A stretch of DNA of 64,000 bases, from assembly GCA_030746775.1 (NCBI GenBank), contig JASLLZ010000009.1, positions 1 to 64,000 on the forward strand, read 5' to 3'. The position numbers and the translations under genes are program-made. Shown piece by piece: positions 39,923 through 50,281 of this stretch (within the stretch, counting starts at the first letter, position 1; every line of letters begins with the position of its first letter). This DNA is from Rhodospirillales bacterium. GTDB lineage: Bacteria; Pseudomonadota; Alphaproteobacteria; Rhodospirillales; JASLLZ01. The notes beneath the pieces were generated by a model, which worked only from the letters and a program-made list of their open reading frames with translations, was not told the origin of the DNA and searched no databases.

Positions 39923-41161
39923 TCAGGCCGAGCGCAGGCGGCGATCGCCCGCGAAGCGGCCGCGATGCCAGTCGGTGACGTAATCGCGGTTCAGGGGCAC
40001 GGCGTCCTGACGCTTGGCCAGCTGAATCTGGAAGACGACGCTGCCCAGGTGGCGGAATGAAACCTCGCTGACCGCCAGATAGTACTCCCACATGCGGCAG
40101 AAGCGCTCGTCATAGAGGGCCTTGGCCGCCCCCCGGTTGGCGAGGAAGCGGCGCCGCCAGTGGCGCAGCGTCTCGGCGTAGTGCAGGCGCAGGACCTCGA
40201 TATCGGTGACCCACAGGCCGGCCTTCTCGACCGCTTTCAATATCTCGGAAAGGGCCGGCGCGTAGCCGCCGGGAAAAATGTGCTTGCGGACCCACGGATC
40301 GGTGGCGCCGGGGCCGTCGGCCCGGCCGATGGTATGCAACAGGGCGACGCCGTCGTCGGTCAGGAGGTCGCGCAGTTTGGCGAAGAAGGCGGGATAATGA
40401 GGAACGCCGACATGTTCGAACATGCCGACCGACACGATGCGCTCGAAAACGCCGGTCTGCTGGCGATAATCGCGCAGGTGAAACGATACCCGGTCGTCGC
40501 GGCCTTCCTGGCGGGCTCGTTCCCGCGACACCTTGAACTGCTCGGTCGAAAGCGTCACGCCGGTTACCCGGGCTTGCGCCTGGTGGGACAGGAAAAGTGC
40601 CAGCCCGCCCCATCCCGATCCGATGTCGAGCACGCGCTGCCCCGGTTCGATCAGCAGCTTGGCCGCGATGTGGTGTTTCTTGTTCCCCTGGGCGCTTTCC
40701 AGGTCGTCATCGGCATCGGAAAAATAGGCGCAGGAATATTGGCGGTCGGCGTCGAGGAAGAGGTCGTACAGTCCGCCCGAGAGGTCGTAATGATAGGCCG
40801 CGTTGGCGCGCGCCCACTTCACCGGGTTGAGTTGATGTGCAAGCCGCGCCAGCCGCCGGACCCAGAGCGTGGCCTTGGTGGCGGGGTGGGGCGGGGCGCG
40901 CTCCATGTTGCGGCTGAAAAGTGCCACTAAATCGTAGATTGAGCCGTTCTCGACGGTCAGTGTGCCGTCCATGTAACCCTCGCCGGCGTGCAGCGACGGG
41001 TTGAAGATCATCCACCTCTGAAGGCGCCGTCGGTGTAGCCGCACGCTCACCGTCGGTCCGTCCTCGGTGCCCTTGAAAGTATGAGTCCTGCCCGATGCGT
41101 CCACGACGCGAAGCGTTCCCGTTCGCATCAGATGGCGCAAGAAACGTCCAAGCAAGAACAT
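39923..41161 (-). CDS. cyclopropane-fatty-acyl-phospholipid synthase family methyltransferase
   Basis: YSCAYFSDADDDLESAQGNKKHHIAAKLLIEPGQRVLDIGSGWGGLALFL. Confidence 0.93.
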   Translation of the reverse strand: MFLLGRFLRHLMRTGTLRVVDASGRTHTFKGTEDGPTVSVRLHRRRLQRWMIFNPSLHAGEGYMDGTLTVENGSIYDLVALFSRNMERAPPHPATKATLWVRRLARLAHQLNPVKWARANAAYHYDLSGGLYDLFLDADRQYSCAYFSDADDDLESAQGNKKHHIAAKLLIEPGQRVLDIGSGWGGLALFLSHQAQARVTGVTLSTEQFKVSRERARQEGRDDRVSFHLRDYRQQTGVFERIVSVGMFEHVGVPHYPAFFAKLRDLLTDDGVALLHTIGRADGPGATDPWVRKHIFPGGYAPALSEILKAVEKAGLWVTDIEVLRLHYAETLRHWRRRFLANRGAAKALYDERFCRMWEYYLAVSEVSFRHLGSVVFQIQLAKRQDAVPLNRDYVTDWHRGRFAGDRRLRSA

Positions 41162-41256
41162 AACCCCCCCTTGTGTGCGCTTCCTTTCCCGCCTCAAAGG
41201 CCCAAGTTTATCAAATTATTGGGGAGCGGAGTAGGGGGGATGGACGGTGCCCGGCG

Positions 41257-41949
41257 CTACCCGGTCTTTTCCTCGTCCTTGCCCCCTTTTTCGTCGCCGG
41301 CTTCCTTGTCGGCGCCGGTTTCTTCTTCGGATTCGGCCGGTGTCGCGCCTTCGGCTTCCTTGGCCTCCTTCTTGGCTTCCTCGCCCTCCTTGGCCTCCTC
41401 GCCCTCCTGGGTCTTCTTCTTGGCGGGGGCGGAAGCGGCCTCGGCGGTTTCTTCTTCGGCGTGGATCAGGGCCTTGCCGGTGCGGGCTTGAATTTCGGCC
41501 TCCTCGGTGGTGCGGGCGACATTGGTGATGATGTCGACCGCGACTTCCGGGTGCAAGTCAATGCGTACCGGATGAATACCGATAAGCTTGATCGGCCGTT
41601 GCAGGCGGACCTGCTGACGGGTGACGTTGCACCCGGCCTCGCACACCGCTTCGGCGATGTCGCGGGCATTGGCCGAACCATAAAGCTGGCCCGCCTCGCC
41701 GGCCTGACGGACGAGGACGATCGAAAGGCCCTCGACCTTCTTGGCCACCGCTTCGGCCTCTTTGCGGCTCTCCAGGTTGTCGGCCTCCAGCTGGGTCCGT
41801 TGCTGTTCGAAGGTGCGGCGGTTTTCCTCCGTCGCCCTGAGCGCCTTGCCGCGCGGCAATAAATAGTTGCGCGCGAAACCCGGCTTGACGCTGACCACGT
41901 CGCCCATCTGGCCCAGGCTTTCGATGCGTTCCAGCAAGATGATCTCCAT
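41257..41949 (-). CDS. rplI: 50S ribosomal protein L9 with extended Lys/Glu-rich C-terminus
   Basis: [37 protein letters not shown]; tail [37 protein letters not shown]... Confidence 0.96.
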   Translation of the reverse strand: MEIILLERIESLGQMGDVVSVKPGFARNYLLPRGKALRATEENRRTFEQQRTQLEADNLESRKEAEAVAKKVEGLSIVLVRQAGEAGQLYGSANARDIAEAVCEAGCNVTRQQVRLQRPIKLIGIHPVRIDLHPEVAVDIITNVARTTEEAEIQARTGKALIHAEEETAEAASAPAKKKTQEGEEAKEGEEAKKEAKEAEGATPAESEEETGADKEAGDEKGGKDEEKTG

Positions 41950-42878
41950 CACTCGTCCCCTTGTCTCTTGTTCGGCCCGGAGAATCGATGGCGCAGTCCG
42001 GCCCATTGTTCGATCATGCCGATGCCGGCGGTAACGCCGGCCGCCCAATTGGAAAAGATCAGCATGAAATAGAATACCACTAACAGCGATCCCGAGAACG
42101 AAACGCGGTTCACTAAGGTGTGCACGACGGCCAGTCCCAGGAAGAAGAAGGGCACCGCCGAAATGAGCGCCAGGTTGCGGCCCGTATACTGCCATTCCCC
42201 GGGCCCCACCAGCGCCACCGCCGCCGATGCGACGAGCAGCCACGACATCCAGTCGGGTAACACAAGGTCGGCCAGCCGGGGGCTCGGCCTCACATTATGT
42301 CCGGCGCGGACCAAGATGCCCTGCGCCAAGGCTCCGTTGACCGTCGTCATCAGGATCCACGATGCGCCCACCATGCCCGGGAACAGGGGAATCGTCGCCG
42401 CCACCAAGTCGCCGCGCTTCGTACTTGAGACATGCGGCAGCATGGTGGCCAGGGCCTGGTCGAGAAAGTCGGTGACGGCGGCAGCCACGCCGCTCCCGGA
42501 GCCCCAGGCCATGAAGGCCGCCGTGACGAACAGGCCGGCGGCCAGGGCGGTCAGCCAGCTAAGCGTGAAGCCGGCCGGATACCAGGCCTGGGTTCCGCCC
42601 GCCCCGGAACGTCGAGTCAGGATGGTGCGCACCACGACCAGGGCGGGAATGGCGTTGACCACGGCATAGAGGCCGGCGGTCACCATGCCGCCCAAGGCGA
42701 CGGTAGTCAGAAAGCCGGCGCCACCGGCCACGGTGCCGGCCGAAACGCCGAATCCCAGGCCGACCAAGAGCAGGGGCAAGGGCGCCAGATAGGCAAGAAA
42801 CAGCGCCCCTGGCGTTCCGGTCAGGAAGGCCAGCGCCACGACGGCGCTCAAGCCGCCGCCAAAAAGGGCGATCAGCAT
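41949..42878 (-). CDS. DUF2232-like polytopic membrane protein
   Basis: [44 protein letters not shown]; between rpsR and rplI; start may be TTG at 42890; TGATG overlap with rplI. Confidence 0.78.
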   Translation of the reverse strand: MLIALFGGGLSAVVALAFLTGTPGALFLAYLAPLPLLLVGLGFGVSAGTVAGGAGFLTTVALGGMVTAGLYAVVNAIPALVVVRTILTRRSGAGGTQAWYPAGFTLSWLTALAAGLFVTAAFMAWGSGSGVAAAVTDFLDQALATMLPHVSSTKRGDLVAATIPLFPGMVGASWILMTTVNGALAQGILVRAGHNVRPSPRLADLVLPDWMSWLLVASAAVALVGPGEWQYTGRNLALISAVPFFFLGLAVVHTLVNRVSFSGSLLVVFYFMLIFSNWAAGVTAGIGMIEQWAGLRHRFSGPNKRQGDE

Positions 42879-42952
42879 TTGTTTGGACAAGCCGTTCTCC
42901 CGCTCCTTTCCCGGTGTCCGCCGCATATCGGCGACGGCGCGCCGGGCGCGCA

Positions 42953-43198
42953 CTATTTCAGCACGTAGGGCATCAGCGCCAGATAGCGGGCGCGCTTGAT
43001 GGCCCGCGCCAATTCGTGTTGCTTCTTGCTCGACACGGCCGTGATGCGGCTGGGCACGATCTTGCCGCGTTCGGAAGTGAATCGTTGCAGCAACCTTACG
43101 TCCTTGTAGTCGATTTTTGGGGCACCTTGCCCGGAAAACGGACACGACTTCCGGCGCCGGAAGAACGACCGCTTGGCGCCGCCTTGTGGGGCTCTCAT
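42953..43198 (-). CDS. rpsR: 30S ribosomal protein S18
   Basis: [68 protein letters not shown]. Confidence 0.98.
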   Translation of the reverse strand: MRAPQGGAKRSFFRRRKSCPFSGQGAPKIDYKDVRLLQRFTSERGKIVPSRITAVSSKKQHELARAIKRARYLALMPYVLK

Positions 43199-43812
43199 TT
43201 CTCGCCTCCATCCGTCGCCTTAGTGGTGTCGGTGTCGGATTTGTCGCCGCCACTGGCCTTCGCCGGCGCCTCATCCTTGTCGGAGCCAGCTTTCGCCGCC
43301 CCGGTGTCTTTGTCGGTGTCGGCCTTCGCCGGCGCGACATCCTTGCCGGTGTCGGGTTTCGCCGGCGCGGCATCCTTGCCGGTGTCGGTGTTCGCCGGCG
43401 CGGCATCCTTGCCGGTGTCGGTCCTTGGCGCGTCTTCACGGTCACGCCGCCGGTGGCCGCCGTCGCGTCTCGGCCGGTCGTCGCGTCCCGCTCCGCGCTG
43501 CATCATCACCGAGGGACCTTCCTCGATATCGTCGACCTTGATTGTCAGGTAGCGCAGCACGTCCTCGTTGAGGCGCATGCGGCGCTCCAACTCCAAGATG
43601 GCGGAGGTTGGACCGTCAATGCCGTAAAGGACGTAATGGCCCTTGCGGTTCTTGCGGATCTTGTAGGCCAGGGACCGCAGTCCCCAATATTCCTTCTTGA
43701 CGACCTTGGCGCCTTGTTCCTCGATCAGCTTGGAAAGTTCCTCGGTCAGGGATTCGACCTGCGGCGCGGAGATATCTTGGCGTGCGATGAACACGCTCTC
43801 GTAGAGGGGCAT
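43195..43812 (-). CDS. rpsF: 30S ribosomal protein S6 with repeat-bearing C-terminal tail
   Basis: [67 protein letters not shown]. Confidence 0.97.
   Translation of the reverse strand: MPLYESVFIARQDISAPQVESLTEELSKLIEEQGAKVVKKEYWGLRSLAYKIRKNRKGHYVLYGIDGPTSAILELERRMRLNEDVLRYLTIKVDDIEEGPSVMMQRGAGRDDRPRRDGGHRRRDREDAPRTDTGKDAAPANTDTGKDAAPAKPDTGKDVAPAKADTDKDTGAAKAGSDKDEAPAKASGGDKSDTDTTKATDGGEK
43259..43423. repeat. five tandem 33-bp (11-codon) repeats in rpsF 3' end
   Basis: Each unit begins TTCGCC at 43259, 43292, 43325, 43358, 43391; encodes (T/P/A)DTGKDxAPAK-type units. Confidence 0.9.
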
Positions 43813-44020
43813 CTTGGTCTCCCTTGGGCTTTTCTCAACCCGCCGGCACGACCACCCGTTGGCCGCCTCATCGCGGGCATAGCCGGGCATGGCCCGGCAA
43901 GGAGTTATGAGGGGGCGCACTATACACATATAGGATCGTCCCGCAAGCGTGCTTGCCCGGCGCGGTCCATGGCGTTATCACTTTCCGTTGGCTGGTTGGT
44001 TCATGGGAAGAAGGCGACGC

Positions 44021-44962
44021 ATGGTTCGAGCGTTTGTATTTCCGGGGCAGGGCGCGCAGGAGGTGGGCATGGGCAAGGAACTCGCCCTGGCCTTCCGCGA
44101 CGCACGCGATGTGTTCGAAGAGGTGGACGAGGCGCTGAAACAGAACTTGACGCGCCTGATGTTCGAGGGTCCCGAAGATGACCTGACATTGACCGAGAAT
44201 GCCCAACCGGCTCTCATGGCGATGAGCCTGTCGGTGATGCGTGTCCTGGCGCGTCAGGGCAACGTCGAGGTGGCCGAAGCCTGCCAATTCGTCGCCGGTC
44301 ATTCGCTCGGCGAATATTCGGCCCTGGCCGCCGCCGGCGGTCTCGCCGTTGGCGAAGCCGCCGTGCTGCTCAAACGCCGCGGGCGCGCCATGCAGGATGC
44401 CGTGCCGGTGGGAGAGGGCGCCATGGCGGCGATTTTGGGCCTCGACGTGGACGAGGCCAGCGCCGTCGCCACCGAGGCCACCCAGGGCGATGTCTGCGAG
44501 ACCGCCAACGACAATGCGCCGGGACAAGTGGTGATAAGCGGCACCCGAACCGCCGTCGAACGGGCCGTCGCCCTGGCCGGCGAACGCGGTGCCCGCAAAT
44601 GCGTCATGCTGCCGGTCAGCGCCCCCTTCCACTGCGCCTTGATGGCGCCGGCCGCCGCCGTCATGGAAGAAGCCCTGTCCGCCGCCGCCCTCGAAACGCC
44701 GTCGGTACCCCTGATTTCCAACGTCAGCGCCGAGGCGGTAAGCGACGCCGATCAAATCCGCCGCCTTCTGGTCGAACAGGTGACCGCCATGGTACGGTGG
44801 CGCGAAAGCGTCCTTTACATGAAGGAAGGCGGTGTCGAGGAACTGGTTGAGATCGGCGTCGGCGGCGTGCTTACGGGGCTGGCGCGGCGTATCGACCGCG
44901 ACCTGTCGCGCGTTACCGTCGGAACGCCTGACGGGATCGAAACCTTTCTCAAAACCCTTTGA
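44021..44962 (+). CDS. fabD: malonyl-CoA-ACP transacylase
   Basis: AFVFPGQGAQEVGMG, VAGHSLGEYSALAAAG. Confidence 0.97.
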   Translation: MVRAFVFPGQGAQEVGMGKELALAFRDARDVFEEVDEALKQNLTRLMFEGPEDDLTLTENAQPALMAMSLSVMRVLARQGNVEVAEACQFVAGHSLGEYSALAAAGGLAVGEAAVLLKRRGRAMQDAVPVGEGAMAAILGLDVDEASAVATEATQGDVCETANDNAPGQVVISGTRTAVERAVALAGERGARKCVMLPVSAPFHCALMAPAAAVMEEALSAAALETPSVPLISNVSAEAVSDADQIRRLLVEQVTAMVRWRESVLYMKEGGVEELVEIGVGGVLTGLARRIDRDLSRVTVGTPDGIETFLKTL

Positions 44963-45002
44963 CGCGGCGGTTCGAATTCCTGCTAACTGAAGGAGGCCCC
45001 TC

Positions 45003-45740
45003 ATGTTTGATCTCAGCGGTAAATCGGCCCTTGTAACCGGCGCTTCGGGCGGCATCGGCGGCGCCGCGGCGCGGGCTCTCAAGGCCCGGGGCGCGGCCGT
45101 GGCGCTTTCCGACGTGCGGCCCGAAGGGCTTGAACACCTGGCCGCCGAACTGGGCGACGGGGCCCATGCGTTACCCTGCGATCTGGGCGATGGCGCCGCG
45201 ATAGAGGCCTTGGCCAAGGACGCCGAGGCCGCCCTGGGTGGCATCGATATTCTGATCAACAATGCCGGATTGACGCGCGACAACCTGATGCTGCGGATGA
45301 AGGACGAGGAATGGCAACAGATCCTCGACATCAACCTGACGGCCGCCTTTCGCCTCGCCCGGGCCTGCCTGCGCCCGATGATGAAGCGGCGCTGGGGACG
45401 GGTTATCGGCCTGGCTTCGGTGGTCGGAGTCACCGGCAACGCGGGGCAGGCCAATTACGGGGCCTCCAAGGCGGCGCTGATCGGCATGACCAAATCCCTC
45501 GCCCGCGAGGTGGCGTCGCGGAACATTACCGCCAATTGCGTCGCCCCGGGGTTCATCGCCACGCCCATGACCGACGGCCTCAGCGATGACGTCAAGACGC
45601 GCCTGCTTGCCGATATCCCGGGCGGGCGTCTCGGCACGGCGGAGGAAATTGCCGCCGCCATCGTCTTCCTGGCCAGCGAAGAGGCGGCCTATATCACCGG
45701 CCAGACCCTTCATGTAAACGGCGGCATGGCCATGATCTAG
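45003..45740 (+). CDS. fabG: 3-oxoacyl-ACP reductase
   Basis: [71 protein letters not shown]. Confidence 0.96.
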   Translation: MFDLSGKSALVTGASGGIGGAAARALKARGAAVALSDVRPEGLEHLAAELGDGAHALPCDLGDGAAIEALAKDAEAALGGIDILINNAGLTRDNLMLRMKDEEWQQILDINLTAAFRLARACLRPMMKRRWGRVIGLASVVGVTGNAGQANYGASKAALIGMTKSLAREVASRNITANCVAPGFIATPMTDGLSDDVKTRLLADIPGGRLGTAEEIAAAIVFLASEEAAYITGQTLHVNGGMAMI

Positions 45741-45910
45741 GGGCTTGGCCGGACGTATTATCAATACTTGGACAGGCTGCTAGGCAAGGTCGAAAAAGTG
45801 TGTTACGAAGCAGGTCCTTTGGCGGCCTTGCCAGGGGCGCGGGGGGGACGCGAAAGCGCAATCCCGGGAGAATAGAATTCCATAGGGTAATTGGCCAAGG
45901 AAACAGATCA

Positions 45911-46147
45911 ATGAGTGATGTCGCCGAGCGCGTAAAAAAGATTGTCGTCGAGCATCTCGGCGTGGAAGAGGCGAAGGTTGTGGAAACCGCTAGCTTCATC
46001 GACGACCTGGGGGCCGACAGCCTGGACACGGTGGAAGTGGTCATGGCTTTCGAAGAGGAGTTCGGCTGCGAAATTCCCGACGACGCGGCCGAGAAGATCT
46101 TGACCATTAAGGATGCCATTACCTTCATCGATTCCCAAAGCTCCTAG
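45911..46147 (+). CDS. acpP: acyl carrier protein
   Basis: [58 protein letters not shown] (DSL phosphopantetheine site). Confidence 0.98.
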   Translation: MSDVAERVKKIVVEHLGVEEAKVVETASFIDDLGADSLDTVEVVMAFEEEFGCEIPDDAAEKILTIKDAITFIDSQSS

Positions 46148-46222
46148 GACTCTGGTCAACAGGCGGCGGTCTGCCGCACCGGGATTCACGGTTTCTCCGC
46201 CCACAGCGAATCGCGGGATACA

Positions 46223-47485
46223 ATGAGACGTGTGGTCGTTACCGGCATTGGCCTCATCACGCCACTTGGCTGTGGGGTCAAGAGCAACCAAGAGCGGTTG
46301 TTCAACGGCGAGTCCGGAATCGCCGCCATCCGGTCCTTCGACGTTTCCGACTTGCCGTCCAAGATTGCCGGCATGGTGCCGCTGGGCGCCGGCGCCGACG
46401 GCCTGTTCGATGCCGACGCGTGGATATCCCCCCGCGACCAGCGGCGCATGGATACCTTCATCGTCTATGGCTTGGCGGCCGCGATGCAGGCGGTTGAGGA
46501 TTCGGGCTGGAAGCCGGACGACGAGGAATCCCTCGAAAGGACGGGGGTGTTGATTGGCTCGGGTATCGGCGGCCTGCCCGAAATCGCTTCCGGCGCCTTG
46601 AAAGTGGAAGGCGGGAAGGTGCGCCGTCTGAGCCCCTTCTTCATCCCGGCCAGTCTCATCAACCTGGTCTCGGGACACGTTTCCATCCGTTATGGCTTCA
46701 AGGGGCCCAATCATTCGGTGGTGACGGCGTGCTCGACCGGGTCCCATGCCATCGGCGACGCGGCGCGTCTTATCATGTGGGAGGATGCCGACGTCATGGT
46801 CGCCGGCGGCGCCGAGGCGGCGGTCTGCCGCACCGGGATTGCCGGGTTTTCGCAGGCGCGGGCGTTGTCGACCCAATTCAACGATACCCCGCACAAGGCG
46901 TCCCGGCCCTGGGACCGGGACCGCGACGGTTTCGTCATCGGCGAGGGTGCCGGTGTCGTGGTGCTTGAGGAACGCGAGCACGCCCGCAAGCGCGGCGCCA
47001 AGATCTACGCCGAAGTGGTGGGGTACGGCATGTCGGGCGATGCCCATCACATCACCGCCCCGGCGGGCGATGGGGGGGGCGCCTACAGGTGCATGCGCGC
47101 CGCGCTCAAGCGGGCAAAGCTGAACACCGGGGACATCGACTACATCAACGCCCACGGCACCTCGACCCCGCTCGGCGACGAGATCGAGCTGGCGACGGTG
47201 AAGCGGCTGTTTGGTAACGATGCCTCCGATCTCAGTATGTCATCGACCAAGTCGGCCATCGGCCATCTTCTCGGCGCTTCGGGTGCCGTCGAGGCGATTT
47301 ACGGCATCCTCGCCATCAACAACGCAGTGGTGCCGCCGACACTCAACCTGGACAACCCATCGTCCGACCACGGCATCGACCTGGTGGCGCACAGGGCGCG
47401 CGAGCGCAAGGTGGAGACGGTGCTCTCCAACTCGTTTGGCTTTGGCGGCACCAATGCCACGTTGATTCTCAAGGCGGCGGCCTGA
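46223..47485 (+). CDS. fabF: beta-ketoacyl-ACP synthase II
   Basis: RRVVVTGIGLITPLGCGV, VTACSTGSHAIGDA, NAHGTSTPLGD, NSFGFGGTNATL. Confidence 0.98.
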   Translation: MRRVVVTGIGLITPLGCGVKSNQERLFNGESGIAAIRSFDVSDLPSKIAGMVPLGAGADGLFDADAWISPRDQRRMDTFIVYGLAAAMQAVEDSGWKPDDEESLERTGVLIGSGIGGLPEIASGALKVEGGKVRRLSPFFIPASLINLVSGHVSIRYGFKGPNHSVVTACSTGSHAIGDAARLIMWEDADVMVAGGAEAAVCRTGIAGFSQARALSTQFNDTPHKASRPWDRDRDGFVIGEGAGVVVLEEREHARKRGAKIYAEVVGYGMSGDAHHITAPAGDGGGAYRCMRAALKRAKLNTGDIDYINAHGTSTPLGDEIELATVKRLFGNDASDLSMSSTKSAIGHLLGASGAVEAIYGILAINNAVVPPTLNLDNPSSDHGIDLVAHRARERKVETVLSNSFGFGGTNATLILKAAA

Positions 47486-47494
47486 ACGGCGCCC

Positions 47495-48475
47495 ATGGCG
47501 CGCCTGGCGCTCCGCATTGTCTATAGCCTGCTCGCCCTCGTTGTTCTTTCTGGCGGCATCCTCACTTGGGGTGCCGCGGAATTCTCCCGTCCCGGTCCGC
47601 TGAAGGCCGCGACGACCGTGGTCATTGCGCGCGGCGCAGGCCTTGAAGTCATCGCTTCGGAATTAACGCGGGCCGGCGTGCTGGCCGATCCCCTCGTCTT
47701 TCGGTTGGGGGCACGGCTGACCGGCGCCGATAAGAGACTGCGCGCCGGCGAATACGCCTTCCCCGCCCGCGTCAGCCCGCGCCAGACGGTGGCGCTGCTT
47801 GAAAGCGGCAAGACCGTGGTCCGCCGTCTGACCGTGGTGGAGGGTCTGACGACCGCCGAAATCGTTGCCCAGTTGGAGGCAACCGACGGATTGGCGGGCG
47901 CCCTTGGTCAGCTGCCGAAGGAAGGGACGTTGCTGCCCGAGACCTATCATTTTTCCTTTGGCGATGCGCGCCGGGCCATCGTTGGGCGCATGGCCGAGGC
48001 GATGCGCCGGGCCCTCGGCGAAGCCTGGGCGGCGCGCAATCGGGAATCGCCGCTGGAAACACCCGAGAGCGCCCTCATCCTGGCTTCGATCATCGAAAAG
48101 GAGACGGCCGTGCCCCAGGAGCGCGCCCGCGTCGCCGGCGTTTTCATCAATCGATTGCGCAAGGGAATGAAGCTGCAGTCCGACCCGACGGTGGTCTATG
48201 GTCTGACCGGGGGCCAAGGACCCCTGGGACGGCCCTTGACCCGCGCCGATCTCAGGACGCCTTCACCCTACAATACCTATCTGATTGATGGTCTTCCGCC
48301 GTCTCCCATCAGCAATCCGGGTCTGGCCTCGATCGTCGCCGCGCTCGACCCGGCCCGTACCGATGAGCTCTACTTCGTCGCCGATGGTTCGGGCGGCCAC
48401 GTTTTTGCCCGCACCCTGAGCGAGCACAATCGCAACGTCGCCCGCTGGCGCAAGCGGCGCCACGAAAAAAAATGA
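47495..48475 (+). CDS. mltG: endolytic murein transglycosylase MltG
   Basis: LILASIIEKETAVPQERARVAGVFINRLRKGMKLQSDPTVVYGLTG; SPYNTYLIDGLPPSPISNPGLASI. Confidence 0.96.
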   Translation: MARLALRIVYSLLALVVLSGGILTWGAAEFSRPGPLKAATTVVIARGAGLEVIASELTRAGVLADPLVFRLGARLTGADKRLRAGEYAFPARVSPRQTVALLESGKTVVRRLTVVEGLTTAEIVAQLEATDGLAGALGQLPKEGTLLPETYHFSFGDARRAIVGRMAEAMRRALGEAWAARNRESPLETPESALILASIIEKETAVPQERARVAGVFINRLRKGMKLQSDPTVVYGLTGGQGPLGRPLTRADLRTPSPYNTYLIDGLPPSPISNPGLASIVAALDPARTDELYFVADGSGGHVFARTLSEHNRNVARWRKRRHEKK

Positions 48476-48508
48476 ATGGCGGGTGGCGATGGGCGCGCCT
48501 TCGCCCGT

Positions 48509-49282
48509 TCATTCCTTGCGCGGCGCGCGGACCAGAAGCGGGTCCGACCACGCCGGGGGCAGGGCGCCGAACAGCCAGGCCAGGAAGACCATCGGCCAGG
48601 GAAAGGCGATGCGCGCCTTGTCGCGCGCCAGACCGCGCTTGACGATGGCGGCGGCGCGCTCGGCCGGCATGATGAGGGGCATGGGAAATCGGTTGACCGC
48701 CGTCATGCGACTGTCGAAAAAACCGGGACAGATCACCGAGACCCGGACACCGTCCTCGGCCAGCCGGCCGCGCAGCCCCTCGCCATAGCTCTTCACCGCC
48801 GCCTTGCTGGCGGCATAGGCCGGCGAGCCGGGCAGGCCGCGAAAGGCGGCCACCGAGCTGACCAGCGCGATCTGGCCGCCCCGGCGCGCCTGCATGCGCC
48901 CGACGATGGGATGGATGGTGTTCAGGACGCCGGTCACATTGACGGCAAAGATGGCGCGCGCCTGGGCCTCGGGGTCGTCGGTGCCCCCGGTGCCCGCCGA
49001 GATGCCGGCATTGGCGATGACCAGATCGAGGGGCCGGGCATCGTCGGCGGCCTTGATCCACCGGTCCATGGCGCCGGTCTCGGTCACGTCAAGGACGGCG
49101 GCGGTCGCCTCGGCGCCCAGGGCCTGGCAGGCCTCGGCCACTGCCTGCAGGCGCCGGCCGTCGCGGCCGCAAAGCGCCAAGGTAACGCCGGGACCGGCAT
49201 AAGCCTTGGCCAGGGCCTCGCCGAGGCCGCTCGAGGCGCCGGTGATGAGGATCGAACGGGGTGGGGCGGAGGGTCGGGCCAT
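48509..49282 (-). CDS. short-chain dehydrogenase/reductase
   Basis: SILITGASSGLGEALAKAYAGPG, VIANAGISAG, YAASKAAVKSYGEGLRG. Confidence 0.93.
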   Translation of the reverse strand: MARPSAPPRSILITGASSGLGEALAKAYAGPGVTLALCGRDGRRLQAVAEACQALGAEATAAVLDVTETGAMDRWIKAADDARPLDLVIANAGISAGTGGTDDPEAQARAIFAVNVTGVLNTIHPIVGRMQARRGGQIALVSSVAAFRGLPGSPAYAASKAAVKSYGEGLRGRLAEDGVRVSVICPGFFDSRMTAVNRFPMPLIMPAERAAAIVKRGLARDKARIAFPWPMVFLAWLFGALPPAWSDPLLVRAPRKE

Positions 49283-49390
49283 GGTTCCTCTTATACGCCA
49301 GGCCGGCGCGCCCTGGAAACCGTCGTGCTTGTTGCCGTCCCCCGCCGGCGATATAAGGGGCGCACCGATTCCGATACCCAAGAGGTCAAC

Positions 49391-50281
49391 GTGCCCATCT
49401 CTTCAATGACCGGTTTCGCCCGTTCCCAGGGCAGCGAGAACGAAGGTTCGTGGGCCTGGGAGATCAAAAGCGTCAACGGCCGCGGGTTGGATATTCGTTG
49501 CCGGGTGCCGCCGGGACTGGAGAGCCTGGACGTGGCGGTCCGCGAGCGGGTGGCCAAGCGTCTCCGGCGCGGCAACCTTCAGATCGGACTCACCGTGAAG
49601 CGCGAGCGGCCGCAGGGCGGCTATCGCGTCAACCGCGACGTTCTTGATCACCTGCTTTCGCTTGTGCCCGAAGTGCGCCAAAGCCTGCCCGACGCGGCAC
49701 CGCCCAGCGTCGACGGACTTTTGGCCCTGCGCGGCGTCATCGAACAGGTGGAAGTCGAGGAAGACGAAGAAACGAGCCGTGCCTTCGAGACCGCCGTGCT
49801 GGCCGGCTTCGATGCGGCGCTGTCCGATCTGGCCGCCGTGCGCGATGCCGAGGGCGGGCGCCTGGCGGCGGTGCTGACCGACCAATTGGCCGCCATCGAC
49901 GGCTTGTGCGAAAAGGCTGCCGCCCTTGCGGCCACCCAACCCGACGCCATCCGCGAACGAATGCACGAACAGGTGGCGGCGCTGCTCGAAGCGGCGCCGG
50001 AACTGCCCGAGGAGCGGTTGGTCCAGGAAGCGGCCTTGCTGGCGGCCAAGGCCGACGTGCGCGAGGAACTGGATCGGCTGTCGGCCCACATCGAGGCGGC
50101 GCGCGATTTGATGGCCCAGGATGGCGCCATCGGCCGCAAGCTCGACTTTCTGTGCCAGGAGTTGAACCGCGAGGTCAACACGCTGTGCTCCAAATCGTCC
50201 GACATGGCGTTGACGGGTATCGGCCTCGACCTCAAGGCAGCCGTTGAGCAGATGCGCGAACAGGTCCAAAACATTGAGTAA
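49391..50281 (+). CDS. YicC/YloC family endoribonuclease-like protein
   Basis: ISSMTGFARSQGSENEGSWAWEIKSVNGRGLDIRCRVPPGLESLD ... FLCQELNREVNTLCSKSSD. Confidence 0.94.
   Translation: MPISSMTGFARSQGSENEGSWAWEIKSVNGRGLDIRCRVPPGLESLDVAVRERVAKRLRRGNLQIGLTVKRERPQGGYRVNRDVLDHLLSLVPEVRQSLPDAAPPSVDGLLALRGVIEQVEVEEDEETSRAFETAVLAGFDAALSDLAAVRDAEGGRLAAVLTDQLAAIDGLCEKAAALAATQPDAIRERMHEQVAALLEAAPELPEERLVQEAALLAAKADVREELDRLSAHIEAARDLMAQDGAIGRKLDFLCQELNREVNTLCSKSSDMALTGIGLDLKAAVEQMREQVQNIE

Noticed and set aside
43259-43423. CRISPR array from 33-bp periodic repeats
   Set aside because: Units are contiguous with no spacers and are in frame inside rpsF; coding tandem repeat. No CRISPR array or cas gene was recognised elsewhere in the window.
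44965-44990. GGTTCGAATTCC resembling a tRNA T-loop
   Set aside because: Flanking bases do not form the T stem and no acceptor/D/anticodon arms could be drawn; it is the fabD-fabG spacer.
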